From Pseudomonadota bacterium (GTDB taxonomy: Bacteria; Pseudomonadota; Gammaproteobacteria; Burkholderiales; Rhodocyclaceae), in contig JAGTRS010000014.1 of assembly GCA_018262195.1 (NCBI GenBank), positions 1-64,000 on the forward strand: DNA of 64,000 bases. Reading direction: 5' to 3'. Below, piece after piece: positions 29,246 through 38,305 of the stretch (the stretch's first letter is position 1; each line of letters starts with the position of its first letter). The translations under genes and the position numbers were made by a program. The notes under the pieces were generated by a model. It did not search any database. It had not been told where the DNA came from and was given only the letters and a program-made list of their open reading frames with translations.

Positions 29246-29929
29246 TCAGGCCTGCTGTACTGTATCCAGTCGGTAGCCTTGGCCATACACCGATGAAAGC
29301 ATCAGGCCGCTTTCGCCTGCCAGCCCAAGCTTCTTGCGCAGCCTGCTGGCATGCGTATCAACGGTACGGGTATCCACCCCCGCCTCCTTCGACCAGACGC
29401 TGGTCAGCAGCTCTTCCCGCGACAGTACACGACCGACATTTTGCAACAGGATTACGGCCAGTTCGAATTCCCGCTGGGTGAGTTCGACATCCAGCCCGCA
29501 AAGACGGATGCGTCGACCTTCAAGGTCGATTTCGATATTGCCGAACTGCAGGGTGGCAGGACGCGGTTTCCGGCGACGCAGCAAGGATTGAACCCGCGCC
29601 AGGAATTCCATATAGCGGATCGGCTTGGGAACATAATCATCGGCGCCAAGACGCAGAATATCTGCAGCCGCCTCTTCATCGGTACGCCCGGTGCAGAAAA
29701 GGACCGGCACATCCCAGCCACAATGTTCACGAATGGATTTCAGCACCTCGTCACCGCCGATATCCGGCAGATTCCAGTCAATGACGAAAAAATCGAAACT
29801 GCGGCTCTTCAATGCCTCGATACAAGGCCTGCCCTCGGCAAATACCTCAACCTGATGGCCTTCACTCTTCAAAAGTGCCTTCAATACCTCAGCCTGGCTT
29901 CTGCTGTCTTCAACGACCGCAAAGTTCAT
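29246..29929 (-). CDS. OmpR-type DNA-binding response regulator
   Basis: This is a 227-residue two-domain regulator. The receiver spans residues 1-120 with the phospho-acceptor Asp51 in VIDWNLPDIGG and the conserved Lys in YVPKPI. A winged-helix DNA-binding domain follows (LTQREFELAVILLQN, then VDTHASRLRKKLG). The GGGAGG before the ATG is strong. No histidine kinase gene adjoins it, so it is an orphan; its targets cannot be inferred. It lies between apbC and metG. Confidence 0.92.
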   Translation of the reverse strand: MNFAVVEDSRSQAEVLKALLKSEGHQVEVFAEGRPCIEALKSRSFDFFVIDWNLPDIGGDEVLKSIREHCGWDVPVLFCTGRTDEEAAADILRLGADDYVPKPIRYMEFLARVQSLLRRRKPRPATLQFGNIEIDLEGRRIRLCGLDVELTQREFELAVILLQNVGRVLSREELLTSVWSKEAGVDTRTVDTHASRLRKKLGLAGESGLMLSSVYGQGYRLDTVQQA

Positions 29930-30125
29930 GGAACCTCCCTTTTTTGCGGCGAATTCTGCGCCCTTCGATCCGCTTCGGCAATGATGCCATGAGCAATTTT
30001 ACCAAGCGATCACAATCGTTTACTTTTCGTAACATAGTTTAGCCGACACTTATGGACATTGTTAGCAGCTACGGCACCGTCCCATCGCGGTAAAATCACG
30101 CTTTACCTTTTCAGATCAGCCCTCC

Positions 30126-32216
30126 ATGTCGCGCAAGATCCTTGTCACTTCCGCCCTGCCGTATGCCAACGGCGCCATTCATCTTGGCCATCTGGTCGAA
30201 TACATTCAGACCGATATCTGGGTGCGTTTTCAAAAGATGTCCGGCAACGAGTGCTGGTACGTCTGTGCGGACGACACCCACGGTACACCGATCATGCTCC
30301 GCGCCGAGAAGGAAGGCATCACGCCGGAACAACTGATCGCCCGCGTGCATGGCGAACACTCCCGCGACTTTTCCGGCTTTCATGTCGGTTTCGACAATTA
30401 CTACAGCACGCACTCCGACGAAACCCGCGACTGCGCCAACGACATCTATTTGAAGCTGCGCGCCGCCGGCCTGATCGAAACGCGGACCATCGAGCAGTAT
30501 TACGACCCGGTCAAGCAACTGTTCCTGCCTGACCGCTTCATCAAGGGCGAGTGCCCGAAGTGCGGGGCCAAGGACCAGTACGGCGACAACTGCGAGTCCT
30601 GTGGCGCCGCCTACGCGCCGACCGACCTCAAGGATCCGTATTCGGCCATTTCCGGCGCCAAACCGGAACTGCGCACCTCCGAACACTATTTCTTCAAGCT
30701 ATCCGACCCGCGCTGCGAGGCCTTTCTGCGCCAGTACACCAGCCGTGACAACGGCGTGCTGCAGAACGAAGCCGCCAACAAGATGCAGGAATGGCTGGGC
30801 GCCCCCGGCGAGAACAAATTGACCGACTGGGACATTTCCCGTGATGCCCCCTATTTCGGCTTCGAAATTCCCGATGCGCCGGGCAAGTACTTCTACGTCT
30901 GGCTTGACGCCCCGATCGGCTACATGGGCTCATTCAAGAACCTGTGCAGCAAGAATGGCCTCGATTTCGACGAGTACTTCAAACCTGACTCGAAGACCGA
31001 GCTCTACCATTTCATCGGCAAGGACATCCTCTACTTCCACGCGTTGTTCTGGCCGGCCGAACTGGCCCATGCCGGTTTCCGCACGCCGACCAAGATCTTT
31101 GCGCACGGTTTCCTGACTGTCGACGGCGCCAAGATGTCGAAATCGCGCGGCACCTTCATCACGGCCGAGAGTTTCCTGAAGACCGGGCTGAATCCGGAAT
31201 GGCTGCGCTATTACTATGCCGCCAAGCTGTCGGCCACCATGGAAGACATCGACCTCAGCCTCGATGACTTTGTTGCCCGCGTCAATTCGGACCTGGTCGG
31301 CAAGTACGTCAATATTGCCAGCCGTTCGGCCGGCTTCATCACCAAGCGCTTCAATGGCCAACTGGCTCCGGCTGCTGCCGATCTGCCGGCCATCAAGGGC
31401 ATCCAGGAAGCCGCCAGCCGTATCGCCGAGCTTTATGAAGCCCGCGAGTTCGGCAAGGCCATGCGCGAGGTCATGGCGCTGACCGACGCGGCCAATCAGT
31501 ACGTCGATAGCGTCAAGCCGTGGGAGCTGGCAAAACAGGAAGGCAAGGAAGTCGAACTGCACGCTGCCTGCACCAACGCCTTGAACCTGTTCCGCCTGCT
31601 GACCGTTCTCTTGAAGCCGATCCTGCCGATCGTCGCCGACAAGGTCGAGAAGTTCCTCAACATCGCCCCGCTGCAGTGGACCGATACTCAAGGTCTGCTT
31701 GCGGGAGGCCATGCCATCAATGTTTACGAGCACCTGATGACCCGTGTCGACCCGAAGCTGATCGAAAAGCTGGTCGAAGCCAACAAGGAATCGCTGGCTC
31801 CTACGCAGGAAGCTCAGTCCCAGCAACGTCATGCCGAACACCAGCAGAACGAGCTGAAATCGGAAAGCCCGTGGGAACCGTTCTGCAATATCGACGATTT
31901 CATGAAGGTCGACCTGCGCATCGTCCGCATTGCCAACGCCGAACACGTTGAGGGCGCCGACAAACTGGTCCGCCTGACACTGGACGTTGGCAACGACGAA
32001 ACACGTAATGTCTTCGCCGGCATCAAGGCGGCTTACGATCCGGCGCAACTGATTGGACGACTGACCGTCATGGTCGCCAACCTGGCACCACGGAAAATGA
32101 AATTTGGCATGTCCGAAGGCATGGTTCTGGCAGCATCCGACCCCGAAGGCAAGACACCGGGGATCTTCCTGCTCTCGCCGGACTCAGGCGCCCAGCCCGG
32201 CATGCGAGTCAAATAA
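30126..32216 (+). CDS. metG: Methionyl-tRNA synthetase
   Basis: This is a 696-residue MetG of the long bacterial type. The class I HIGH-type motif is HLGHL near residue 20, and KMSKSRGTF is the second signature. The four-Cys zinc knuckle (CPKCGAK...NCESCG) is at about 142-162. The C-terminal 110 residues (from [16 protein letters not shown]) are an EMAP-II-like tRNA-binding dimerisation domain. It attaches methionine to both initiator and elongator tRNAs. A strong terminator follows. The 196 nt upstream, shared with the divergent regulator, are AT-rich and hold the promoter. Confidence 0.97.
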   Translation: MSRKILVTSALPYANGAIHLGHLVEYIQTDIWVRFQKMSGNECWYVCADDTHGTPIMLRAEKEGITPEQLIARVHGEHSRDFSGFHVGFDNYYSTHSDETRDCANDIYLKLRAAGLIETRTIEQYYDPVKQLFLPDRFIKGECPKCGAKDQYGDNCESCGAAYAPTDLKDPYSAISGAKPELRTSEHYFFKLSDPRCEAFLRQYTSRDNGVLQNEAANKMQEWLGAPGENKLTDWDISRDAPYFGFEIPDAPGKYFYVWLDAPIGYMGSFKNLCSKNGLDFDEYFKPDSKTELYHFIGKDILYFHALFWPAELAHAGFRTPTKIFAHGFLTVDGAKMSKSRGTFITAESFLKTGLNPEWLRYYYAAKLSATMEDIDLSLDDFVARVNSDLVGKYVNIASRSAGFITKRFNGQLAPAAADLPAIKGIQEAASRIAELYEAREFGKAMREVMALTDAANQYVDSVKPWELAKQEGKEVELHAACTNALNLFRLLTVLLKPILPIVADKVEKFLNIAPLQWTDTQGLLAGGHAINVYEHLMTRVDPKLIEKLVEANKESLAPTQEAQSQQRHAEHQQNELKSESPWEPFCNIDDFMKVDLRIVRIANAEHVEGADKLVRLTLDVGNDETRNVFAGIKAAYDPAQLIGRLTVMVANLAPRKMKFGMSEGMVLAASDPEGKTPGIFLLSPDSGAQPGMRVK

Positions 32217-32230
32217 TTCACCGCCATCGG

Positions 32231-32258
32231 AAACGGCCTGTTTAGCAGGCCGTTTCTT
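32231..32258 (+). terminator. Rho-independent terminator after metG
   Basis: A perfect 10-bp stem (AAACGGCCTG / CAGGCCGTTT, loop TTTAG) is followed by CTTGTTG, 14 nt after the metG stop. A second small inverted repeat (TTGTTGC / GCAACAA) follows at 32257-32273. Confidence 0.8.
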
Positions 32259-32280
32259 GTTGCGGCGCAACAAAACCACC

Positions 32281-32633
32281 CTTTAACCTCAAGTATCACT
32301 TTAACTTAGTAGCCCAATCTATCTACAGGGTTTAGGCTTTTGGAACTATCCACAAAAACTGTGGATAAGTCTGTGAATGAAACCGGCAGCAATGCGCTAA
32401 GTGACCGTTCCACAAGGTTTTTTGTTACCTTGCCTGAAAGTTGAGCTTTAACATAAGTCTTTGATTTTTAGGCAAATATTAAAAGCGATGGTTTATTTAA
32501 CAAATTCACCAACGCATAATTGCCCCACCTGAATAAGCGCCCCATTACTGTGCATAAGTCGAGCCTTGACATTCAGTTTGTCAAGTCTTTTAGAAGACTT
32601 ATTTGTTAACAACCATCGATCGCCATCAAAGCC
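32281..32633. other. AT-rich non-coding region with DnaA-box-like sites
   Basis: No gene is seen here. The stretch is clearly more AT-rich than its surroundings. TGTGGATAA at 32360-32368 and TGTGCATAA at 32549-32557 match the relaxed DnaA box TTATNCACA on the reverse strand. CTATCCACA (32346-32354) and TGTGAATGA (32372-32380) each differ from it at one position. The first two sites at 32346-32368 form an inverted repeat. Also present are AAGTCTT / AAGACTT (32584-32600) and the palindrome TTGTTAACAA (32603-32612). Such clusters occur at replication origins and DnaA-titrating or regulatory loci; which applies here is open. Confidence 0.55.
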
Positions 32634-32960
32634 ATGCTCAAACCATCCATCCGCCCGCCTCGCCCGCAATTGACCGGCCCGATCTTCGTCTATGCGCTGG
32701 TTGATGTTTTTGGCCTGTCTTGCGTCGGTATTGGCGCCAGCTGGTTCGCCGCCGGCAAGGGGGCCATCCTGACCAACTTTCCGACATCGATGGCTGAAGC
32801 AGTGGTTTGCACGGTGGGTGGCGCCGCAGTCATGATCTGGTCGGTAGCCCGCATCCTTCGCGAAATCGCCAAGCAGGCCCCGGAAATGCAGGCCCGTTAC
32901 GATGCCTATATCGCAGCCAACCATCCGGACAAAGTTCGCCCCGACAACAAAACGGATTAA
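32634..32960 (+). CDS. Small inner-membrane protein of unknown function
   Basis: This 108-residue protein has a proline-rich, basic N-terminus, two membrane helices (about 17-40 and 54-75) and a charged C-terminal tail ending in KVRPDNKTD. I do not recognise a family. Codon use and GC content agree with the neighbours, unlike the AT-rich DNA just before it. A ribosome binding site is not obvious, so the start is provisional. It converges on the ribbon-helix-helix gene with a 4-nt overlap at the stops. Confidence 0.7.
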   Translation: MLKPSIRPPRPQLTGPIFVYALVDVFGLSCVGIGASWFAAGKGAILTNFPTSMAEAVVCTVGGAAVMIWSVARILREIAKQAPEMQARYDAYIAANHPDKVRPDNKTD

Positions 32961-33151
32961 TCGCCGTTCTTGGTGCCTGGCTTCAGCCAGTCGGGCAACT
33001 CACGGTTGCCGGCGTTGTCGATGATGTACTGGCGAACCAGGCGGCGGACCACCTGCGACGAGGTCAGGTCCTTCGCAGCACAGATTTCCTCGAAAATCTT
33101 CTTTTTCTGAGGATCGATCAGGATCGTCAAGCGTGCTGTTCTATTCTCCAT
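32957..33151 (-). CDS. Ribbon-helix-helix (CopG-like) DNA-binding protein
   Basis: This 64-residue protein has the RHH pattern: a short beta strand (TARLTILIDPQ, residues 5-15) followed by two helices (KKIFEEICAAKD and SSQVVRRLVRQYIIDN). Such proteins bind short repeats as dimers and act as repressors. No toxin gene is adjacent, so it is probably not an antitoxin. It diverges from the SulP transporter gene over a 105-nt region that contains three ATTAAC repeats, its likely operator. Regulation of itself and of sulP is inferred from this layout. Confidence 0.8.
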   Translation of the reverse strand: MENRTARLTILIDPQKKKIFEEICAAKDLTSSQVVRRLVRQYIIDNAGNRELPDWLKPGTKNGD

Positions 33152-33183
33152 GACTTTCTCTTTTTGGCTTTGTGTCTAATCAT

Positions 33184-33213
33184 ATTAACATGTGATTAAC
33201 ATTGACGATTAAC
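33184..33213. promoter_or_regulatory. Three ATTAAC direct repeats, candidate operator
   Basis: ATTAAC occurs at 33184-33189, 33195-33200 and 33208-33213, with starts 11 and 13 bases apart, about one helical turn. The repeats flank and overlap the -35 region of the promoter reading towards sulP and lie upstream of the divergent ribbon-helix-helix gene. Short, regularly spaced repeats are the usual targets of that protein fold. Confidence 0.6.
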
Positions 33214-33229
33214 CAGCCGACCATATAAT
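33202..33229 (+). promoter_or_regulatory. Sigma-70-type promoter for the SulP gene
   Basis: TTGACG (33202-33207), a 16-bp spacer and a perfect TATAAT (33224-33229) lie 28 nt before the sulP ATG. The third ATTAAC repeat is inside the spacer and the second touches the -35 box, so a bound repressor would block RNA polymerase. Confidence 0.7.
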
Positions 33230-33256
33230 GCGTCGCTTACCCTGTGAGCGCGCATC

Positions 33257-34948
33257 ATGAAAATCGCCTTCCGTCCCAAGCTGCTCGATTGCCTGCCGAC
33301 TTATAACCGCGCTCAACTCGGCAAGGACATAGCCGCTGGCATCACGGTTGGCGTACTCGCGCTGCCGCTGGCCATGGCCTTTGCCATCGCCTCTGGCTGT
33401 TCGCCAACCGCCGGCATCTGGACGGCCATCGTCGCCGGCCTGATCATCTCGGCGCTGGGCGGCTCAAGGGTTCAGATTGGCGGCCCGACCGGCGCCTTCA
33501 TTCCCATCATCTACGGCATTGTCGCGATCAACGGCTTCAACAACCTGCTCGGGGCAACCATGCTGGCCGGCGTGTTCCTGCTCGCCATGGGGCTGGCCCG
33601 CATGGGGCAACTGATCCGCTTCATTCCCGTCACGGTCGTCATCGGCTTTACCAACGGCATCGCGGTGGTGATCTTTCTCGCCCAGATCAAGGATTTCTTT
33701 GGTCTGCAGATCGAGAGCCTGCCCGCAGAGTTTTTCCATCGCATCAAGACGCTGGCCGCCTACGCCCACACCGTCGACCTGCCGACGCTGGGCCTGGCCT
33801 CAGCCTGTTTCGCCTTCCTGCTTTCCTACAACTGGCTGGCCCAGCGGATTTCACCGCTCCGCCGGGCACCGGGGCCGCTCGTCGTGCTGCTCGTCGGCAC
33901 CCTCGTTTCATACCTGTTCAACCTGCCGGTTGAAACCATCGGCAGCCGCTTCCACGGCATTCCACAGGAATTGCCCAACTTTGGACTGCCTGAACTTTCA
34001 ATTCACGACTTCGGCAAGCTGATTTCGCCGGCCATCACCATTGCCTTGCTCGGCGCCATCGAGTCCCTGCTCTCGGCCCGTGTCGCCGACAGCCAGATCG
34101 ACGACCGCCACGATCCCAATCAGGAGCTTGTCGCCCAGGGGCTGGCCAATATCGTTGCCCCGCTGTTCGGCGGTTTTGCCGCCACGGGCGCCATCGCCCG
34201 CACCACCACAAACGTCAAGACCGGCGGCCGGACGCCGATCGCCGGCATCATCCACGCCTTCGTCCTGCTCGGCATTGTCCTGATTGCCGCCCCACTCGCC
34301 TCCTACGTACCGCTCGCCACGCTATCGGCCATCGTCATGGTCGTCGCCATCAACATGGGCGAATGGCACGAGTTCAAGGAATTGCAGCGTTACTCCTACA
34401 ACTATCGGATCATCCTGCTCGCCACCTTCTTCGTGACGGTACTTTTCGACCTGACCATTGCCGTCGAACTGGGTATGGTCCTGGCCAGCCTGTTCTTCAT
34501 CTACCGCATGTCCGAACTGACCCGTGTCGAACGCCGGCCGCTGCGCGAAGAAGCCAGTGAGCCGCAATTCCTCTACCCGGATGGCACGATGCGGGTCGCT
34601 GCCTGGCAGTTGTTCGGCTCGCTGTTCTTCGGTGCGGTCAACAAGCTCGAAGCGCTGCTCGACCCGAGCGCAGGCCACCCGGAGGTCGTCATTCTCGATA
34701 TGGCGCAACTGATCCAGCTCGACACCACCGGCCTCGAAGGACTGGAAAGCCTGCTCGACAAACTGAAGAAGCGTGGCTGCACGCTGCTTGTCTGTGGCCT
34801 CAATTCACAACCGGGTTCGCTTCTCTACCGTTCCGGCTTCATCGATCACCTGGGCGATGACAATGTCTGCCCTGACCTCTCCAGCGCCCTCCAGCGCGCC
34901 TACATCCTGCTGCCCAATCTGATGGGCGGCACTGAAGAAGACTATTAA
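33257..34948 (+). CDS. SulP family inorganic anion transporter with STAS domain
   Basis: This 563-residue inner-membrane protein has about 12-14 helices (residues 20-420) and a C-terminal STAS domain (about 440-550). ITVGVLALPLAMAFAIASG is the SulP signature region, and IQLDTTGLEGLESLL belongs to STAS. SulP proteins carry sulfate, bicarbonate (BicA, DauA-type dicarboxylate) or other anions. The substrate cannot be read from the sequence, but the adjacent DAB-type operon makes bicarbonate plausible. A strong promoter and ATTAAC repeats precede it, pointing to control by the divergent ribbon-helix-helix protein. yjdM follows after 12 nt. Confidence 0.9.
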   Translation: MKIAFRPKLLDCLPTYNRAQLGKDIAAGITVGVLALPLAMAFAIASGCSPTAGIWTAIVAGLIISALGGSRVQIGGPTGAFIPIIYGIVAINGFNNLLGATMLAGVFLLAMGLARMGQLIRFIPVTVVIGFTNGIAVVIFLAQIKDFFGLQIESLPAEFFHRIKTLAAYAHTVDLPTLGLASACFAFLLSYNWLAQRISPLRRAPGPLVVLLVGTLVSYLFNLPVETIGSRFHGIPQELPNFGLPELSIHDFGKLISPAITIALLGAIESLLSARVADSQIDDRHDPNQELVAQGLANIVAPLFGGFAATGAIARTTTNVKTGGRTPIAGIIHAFVLLGIVLIAAPLASYVPLATLSAIVMVVAINMGEWHEFKELQRYSYNYRIILLATFFVTVLFDLTIAVELGMVLASLFFIYRMSELTRVERRPLREEASEPQFLYPDGTMRVAAWQLFGSLFFGAVNKLEALLDPSAGHPEVVILDMAQLIQLDTTGLEGLESLLDKLKKRGCTLLVCGLNSQPGSLLYRSGFIDHLGDDNVCPDLSSALQRAYILLPNLMGGTEEDY

Positions 34949-34960
34949 AAAGGAATCCCC

Positions 34961-35299
34961 GTGAGCAGCTTGCCGAAATGCCCGAAATGCAACTCCGAAT
35001 ACACCTACGAGGACGGCGAAAACTACGTCTGCCCGGAATGTGCCCACGAGTGGCCAAAGAACGCTGCCGCAGTTACCGAAGAAAAGCGCGTCTGGCGCGA
35101 TGCCAACGGCAATGAGCTGCAGGATGGCGATTCGGTCACCGTGATCAAGGACCTGAAGATCAAGGGTTCGTCGTCCGTCGTCAAGGTCGGCACCAAGGTC
35201 AAGAACATCCGCCTGATTGAAGGCGATCACGACATTGACTGCAAGATCGATGGCATCGGTGCCATGCAGTTGAAGTCAGAGTTCGTCAAGAAGGCCTGA
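34961..35299 (+). CDS. yjdM: Zinc-ribbon protein YjdM (PhnA family)
   Basis: This 112-residue protein has an N-terminal zinc ribbon (CPKCNS...CPECAHEW, residues 7-31) and a C-terminal PhnA beta domain ([27 protein letters not shown]). It was once linked to phosphonate use, but its function is not established. The start is a GTG at 34961 with AAGGA upstream. It lies 12 nt after sulP and probably shares its transcript; it converges on the dab-like operon. Confidence 0.9.
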   Translation: MSSLPKCPKCNSEYTYEDGENYVCPECAHEWPKNAAAVTEEKRVWRDANGNELQDGDSVTVIKDLKIKGSSSVVKVGTKVKNIRLIEGDHDIDCKIDGIGAMQLKSEFVKKA

Positions 35300-35339
35300 C
35301 CCGGATCGAAAAAACCGCTCCTGGCGAACCGGCTCGGAC

Positions 35340-36797
35340 TTAGCGCACGAGTCCGGCCGCCCAGGCCTCGGCAGCCGGCCTGACGATTTCTATCCACGGC
35401 CCGGGATATATCCCGATGGCGACAATCATGACGATCAGCGCAACCAGCACCGCCCATTCGCGCGGCCGCAGGTCGCTTGCCTGAGCCACATTTTCCCGTT
35501 CGACCGGCCCGAAGAAGGCCTTGCGGTAAAGCGCCAAAAAGCCTCCAGCCGCGATGGACAGACCGAACAGGGCAGCCATGCCGGCGCCTGTATGACTGTG
35601 CAGCGCCGCGATGATGAGCAGAAACTCGCCCGGGAAGCTGCTGGTTCCGGGCATGCCCACCCCAGCCAGGCCACAGATCAGGAAGCCGGTGGCGAGCAAG
35701 GGCATGGTCTTGGCCGCCCCGCCGAGGGCGTGGATATCGGTGGAACCGGTACGCTGACGCAGGAATTCCAGCAGGATGAACGCCCCGCCCGTAGCGACCG
35801 AGAAACTGAGCAACAGCGACACCGCCCCCTGCGCCCCTTGGGCCGTGTAGGAAGCCAGCCCGAGCACAGCCAGCCCGACGTGGCAGATACTGGCGTAGGC
35901 AAGACCAACCCGCAGGTTGCTCTGGGCCAGCATGCCGACCGCGCCATACAGGATGGCCACCGTCCCCAGGCCGGCGAGCAGCCAGTGCATGTCGAGTGCA
36001 GCTTCCGGCGCCAGCGGCACGGCAAAGCGGATCAGGCCGAAAGCCCCAAGTTTCAGCCCAACCAGCAGGGCCGTCAGCGAACCGGGCGCAGCCAGTGAAA
36101 ACTGCGGCAACCAGGTATGCAACGGCACGAGCGGCACCTTGACGCCAAAGCCGATCAGACAAAGCAGGAAGACTGCCGTCTGGGTCGAACGCGGCAAAGG
36201 CACGGCGAGCAGGGCCATCAGATCAAAGGTCGGTACGGACTGGCTGGCGGCAAGAATGACGAAGGCCAGCAACAAGGGAATACCGCCAGCCAGCATGATC
36301 AGGAAATAGCGGGTAGCCGCCGCGGCGCGGCCATCCGTCACGCCCCAGCGGCCAAGCAGGAAGTACAGCGGCACCAGTGTCAGCTCCCAGAAAACGAAGA
36401 ACAGCACCGTATCGAGCGCACAGAAAATACCCAGAGTAGCGGTCTGGAGCAGGAGCAGCAGGCTGTAGTGCAGGCGTGGCGCGTCGTGCACCGCATTCCA
36501 GCTGGCCACCAGCGAGCCAAGAAAGAGCAGTCCGGTCGCCGGCAGGAAGAGCACGGAAATACCATCAACCCCGACCAGGTAATGAACATTCAGGCTGGCG
36601 ATCCACGACGCCCGTTCAACCAGCTGGAAACGCGCCCCGGGCGGATCGTAGGCAACCAGCGCAGCCACCCCGAGGGCCAGCGTGACGATCATGGTCAGCG
36701 CAACCAGCTGCCGGGTGATACGGGACGGCAAGAGCCAGATCAGGCCGGCTCCGGCCAGCGGCAGAAAAACGAGCAGAGAGAGTAGTGGCAGGTTCAT
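35340..36797 (-). CDS. NuoM-like proton-translocating subunit of the dab-like operon
   Basis: This 485-residue integral membrane protein has about 13-14 helices and belongs to the Mrp antiporter/NuoM/NuoN superfamily. Residues that form the proton path in complex I are kept: Glu138 (FVFWELTLVP), Lys220 (IGFGVKVPLVPLHTWLP), Lys249 (LVGLKLGAFGL) and Glu391 (FPGEFLL). It is the last gene of the five-gene operon. ATG 36797 overlaps the upstream stop as ATGA. No other nuo genes are present, so a complex I role is unlikely; it should work with DabA/DabB in ion-coupled CO2 hydration, an inference from context. Confidence 0.85.
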   Translation of the reverse strand: MNLPLLSLLVFLPLAGAGLIWLLPSRITRQLVALTMIVTLALGVAALVAYDPPGARFQLVERASWIASLNVHYLVGVDGISVLFLPATGLLFLGSLVASWNAVHDAPRLHYSLLLLLQTATLGIFCALDTVLFFVFWELTLVPLYFLLGRWGVTDGRAAAATRYFLIMLAGGIPLLLAFVILAASQSVPTFDLMALLAVPLPRSTQTAVFLLCLIGFGVKVPLVPLHTWLPQFSLAAPGSLTALLVGLKLGAFGLIRFAVPLAPEAALDMHWLLAGLGTVAILYGAVGMLAQSNLRVGLAYASICHVGLAVLGLASYTAQGAQGAVSLLLSFSVATGGAFILLEFLRQRTGSTDIHALGGAAKTMPLLATGFLICGLAGVGMPGTSSFPGEFLLIIAALHSHTGAGMAALFGLSIAAGGFLALYRKAFFGPVERENVAQASDLRPREWAVLVALIVMIVAIGIYPGPWIEIVRPAAEAWAAGLVR

Positions 36798-38305
36798 CGG
36801 ACGAACCTCGCCGCCGCTGCCTGACTGGCTGTTTCGGTCAGATACAACCAGGGCTCGGTGAAGAAGCCGATGGCCAGCATGGCCGCCAGCGCGATGCCGC
36901 AAACGAGGTACTCCATGGGCAGCGTCTTGTCGACGTCATGGCCGCCCGCCTTGGCTTGTGACAGGAAAGCCTTCTGGAAAGCCCAGAGCAGGAAGCCAGC
37001 CGCCGCCACGTTGCCGAGCGCCGTCGCGACCGTGGACAGCGCACCGAACTGGTCGATGGAGGCTTCCAGGATCAGGTGGGCGGCATCGAAGCCCGGGGTC
37101 CCCGGCATGCCGACGATGGCCAGGCCGAAGATCAGGAATGAAATGGCCAGGAACGGAATGCGCTCGAAGAGCCCGGACAGTTCATGCAATTCAGTCGTGC
37201 CAGTACGCCTGAAGACGAAGCCGACGATGAACCACATGCCGGTCACCGCCAGCCCGAAGTTGGCGGCCAGCAGCATGGCGCCCTGGATACCGGATTCGTG
37301 CAGGCTGAACAGGCCGATGACCAGCAAGCTGGTATGACTGACCACGGCAAAGGCCAGCAGGCGCCGCAGATTGGTCTGCTGGAAAGCCAGTGCCGCCGTG
37401 AAGAACACCCCGGCCATGGCAAAGCCGACGACATAGGGCTGCCAGTACTGGACAGCCCCCGGGGTTAGCGGCAGCACGAAGCGCAACATGCCATAGATGC
37501 CGACCTTGACGCCAACCATCAGCGCTGGCGCCACGGCAATCAGGCCATGTTGCGCCATGTTGGGCAGCCAACCATGCAACGGGAAGAGCGGCGTACGCAC
37601 GGCCAGCCCGTAAAACAGCAGGTAGAAGGCCGCCGTCTGGAATTTGCCAACCGGGATGGCACCAAGCAAGTCGAACAGGTCGAAGCTCCAGCGGCCGCCC
37701 GTCGCTTCGGCGTGGCCCCAGCCGAGCACAACGCAACCCGCCGCGAACAAGGCCCAGCCGAAGGCCTGATACTGGACGAAGCGGGCCAGTGCCTGGATTT
37801 CCGCACGCGATGAAGCCCAACGCCGCAGCAGGTAGACGACGGACCACAATTCGAGGGCCGAGAAGGCAGCGAACCACAGAACATTCATCGTCACCAGCAT
37901 GCCAACCAGCCCGGCCTCGGCCAGCAACAGCACCGCAAACAAGCGTCCCGGCGAAATCATGCCGCGGCTCATGCCATAGAGAGTCATCAACAGGGTGAGC
38001 AGCGCGGCGAGCAACAAGAAGAGCAGACTCAACCCGTCGACAGCGACGTGGTAAGCCAGCGGTGCAAATCTTTCGGCCAGCTGCAGCGATGGCGACAAGG
38101 GGTTGATATGGCTGACCGCGACGATGGCCAGCACCAGTTCTGCCAGGGCGAAAACCTTGCCGGCGACTACCGCCGTTGTCCGTTCCTTGAAGGCAAACAC
38201 CACTGCCGCACCGAACAGCGGCAGCAATTGCAGCAACAGAAGCAGCGGTAACCCGGCCTGCTGGTTCCAGAAGATTTCGGTGAGCGAATTCATGGCGCTG
38301 CCCAT
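36794..38305 (-). CDS. Divergent NuoM-like membrane subunit of the dab-like operon
   Basis: This 503-residue membrane protein of the same superfamily has about 13-14 helices. It is less canonical than its neighbours: Glu152 (ALELWSVV) and Lys267 (MVGVKVGIYG) remain. The usual Lys of helix 7 is Arg237 (LAVRTPLFPLHGWLP). The C-terminal GEF Glu is replaced (PGFDAAHLIL). It may therefore be structural or have altered ion coupling. Start and stop overlap both neighbours (TGATG upstream, ATGA downstream), so equal production of the subunits is likely. Confidence 0.8.
   Translation of the reverse strand: MGSAMNSLTEIFWNQQAGLPLLLLLQLLPLFGAAVVFAFKERTTAVVAGKVFALAELVLAIVAVSHINPLSPSLQLAERFAPLAYHVAVDGLSLLFLLLAALLTLLMTLYGMSRGMISPGRLFAVLLLAEAGLVGMLVTMNVLWFAAFSALELWSVVYLLRRWASSRAEIQALARFVQYQAFGWALFAAGCVVLGWGHAEATGGRWSFDLFDLLGAIPVGKFQTAAFYLLFYGLAVRTPLFPLHGWLPNMAQHGLIAVAPALMVGVKVGIYGMLRFVLPLTPGAVQYWQPYVVGFAMAGVFFTAALAFQQTNLRRLLAFAVVSHTSLLVIGLFSLHESGIQGAMLLAANFGLAVTGMWFIVGFVFRRTGTTELHELSGLFERIPFLAISFLIFGLAIVGMPGTPGFDAAHLILEASIDQFGALSTVATALGNVAAAGFLLWAFQKAFLSQAKAGGHDVDKTLPMEYLVCGIALAAMLAIGFFTEPWLYLTETASQAAAARFVR

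Noticed and set aside
32957..33151. A toxin-antitoxin pair with the ribbon-helix-helix protein as antitoxin
   Set aside because: The neighbour at 32634-32960 is a two-helix membrane protein on the opposite, convergent strand, not a toxin partner in an operon.
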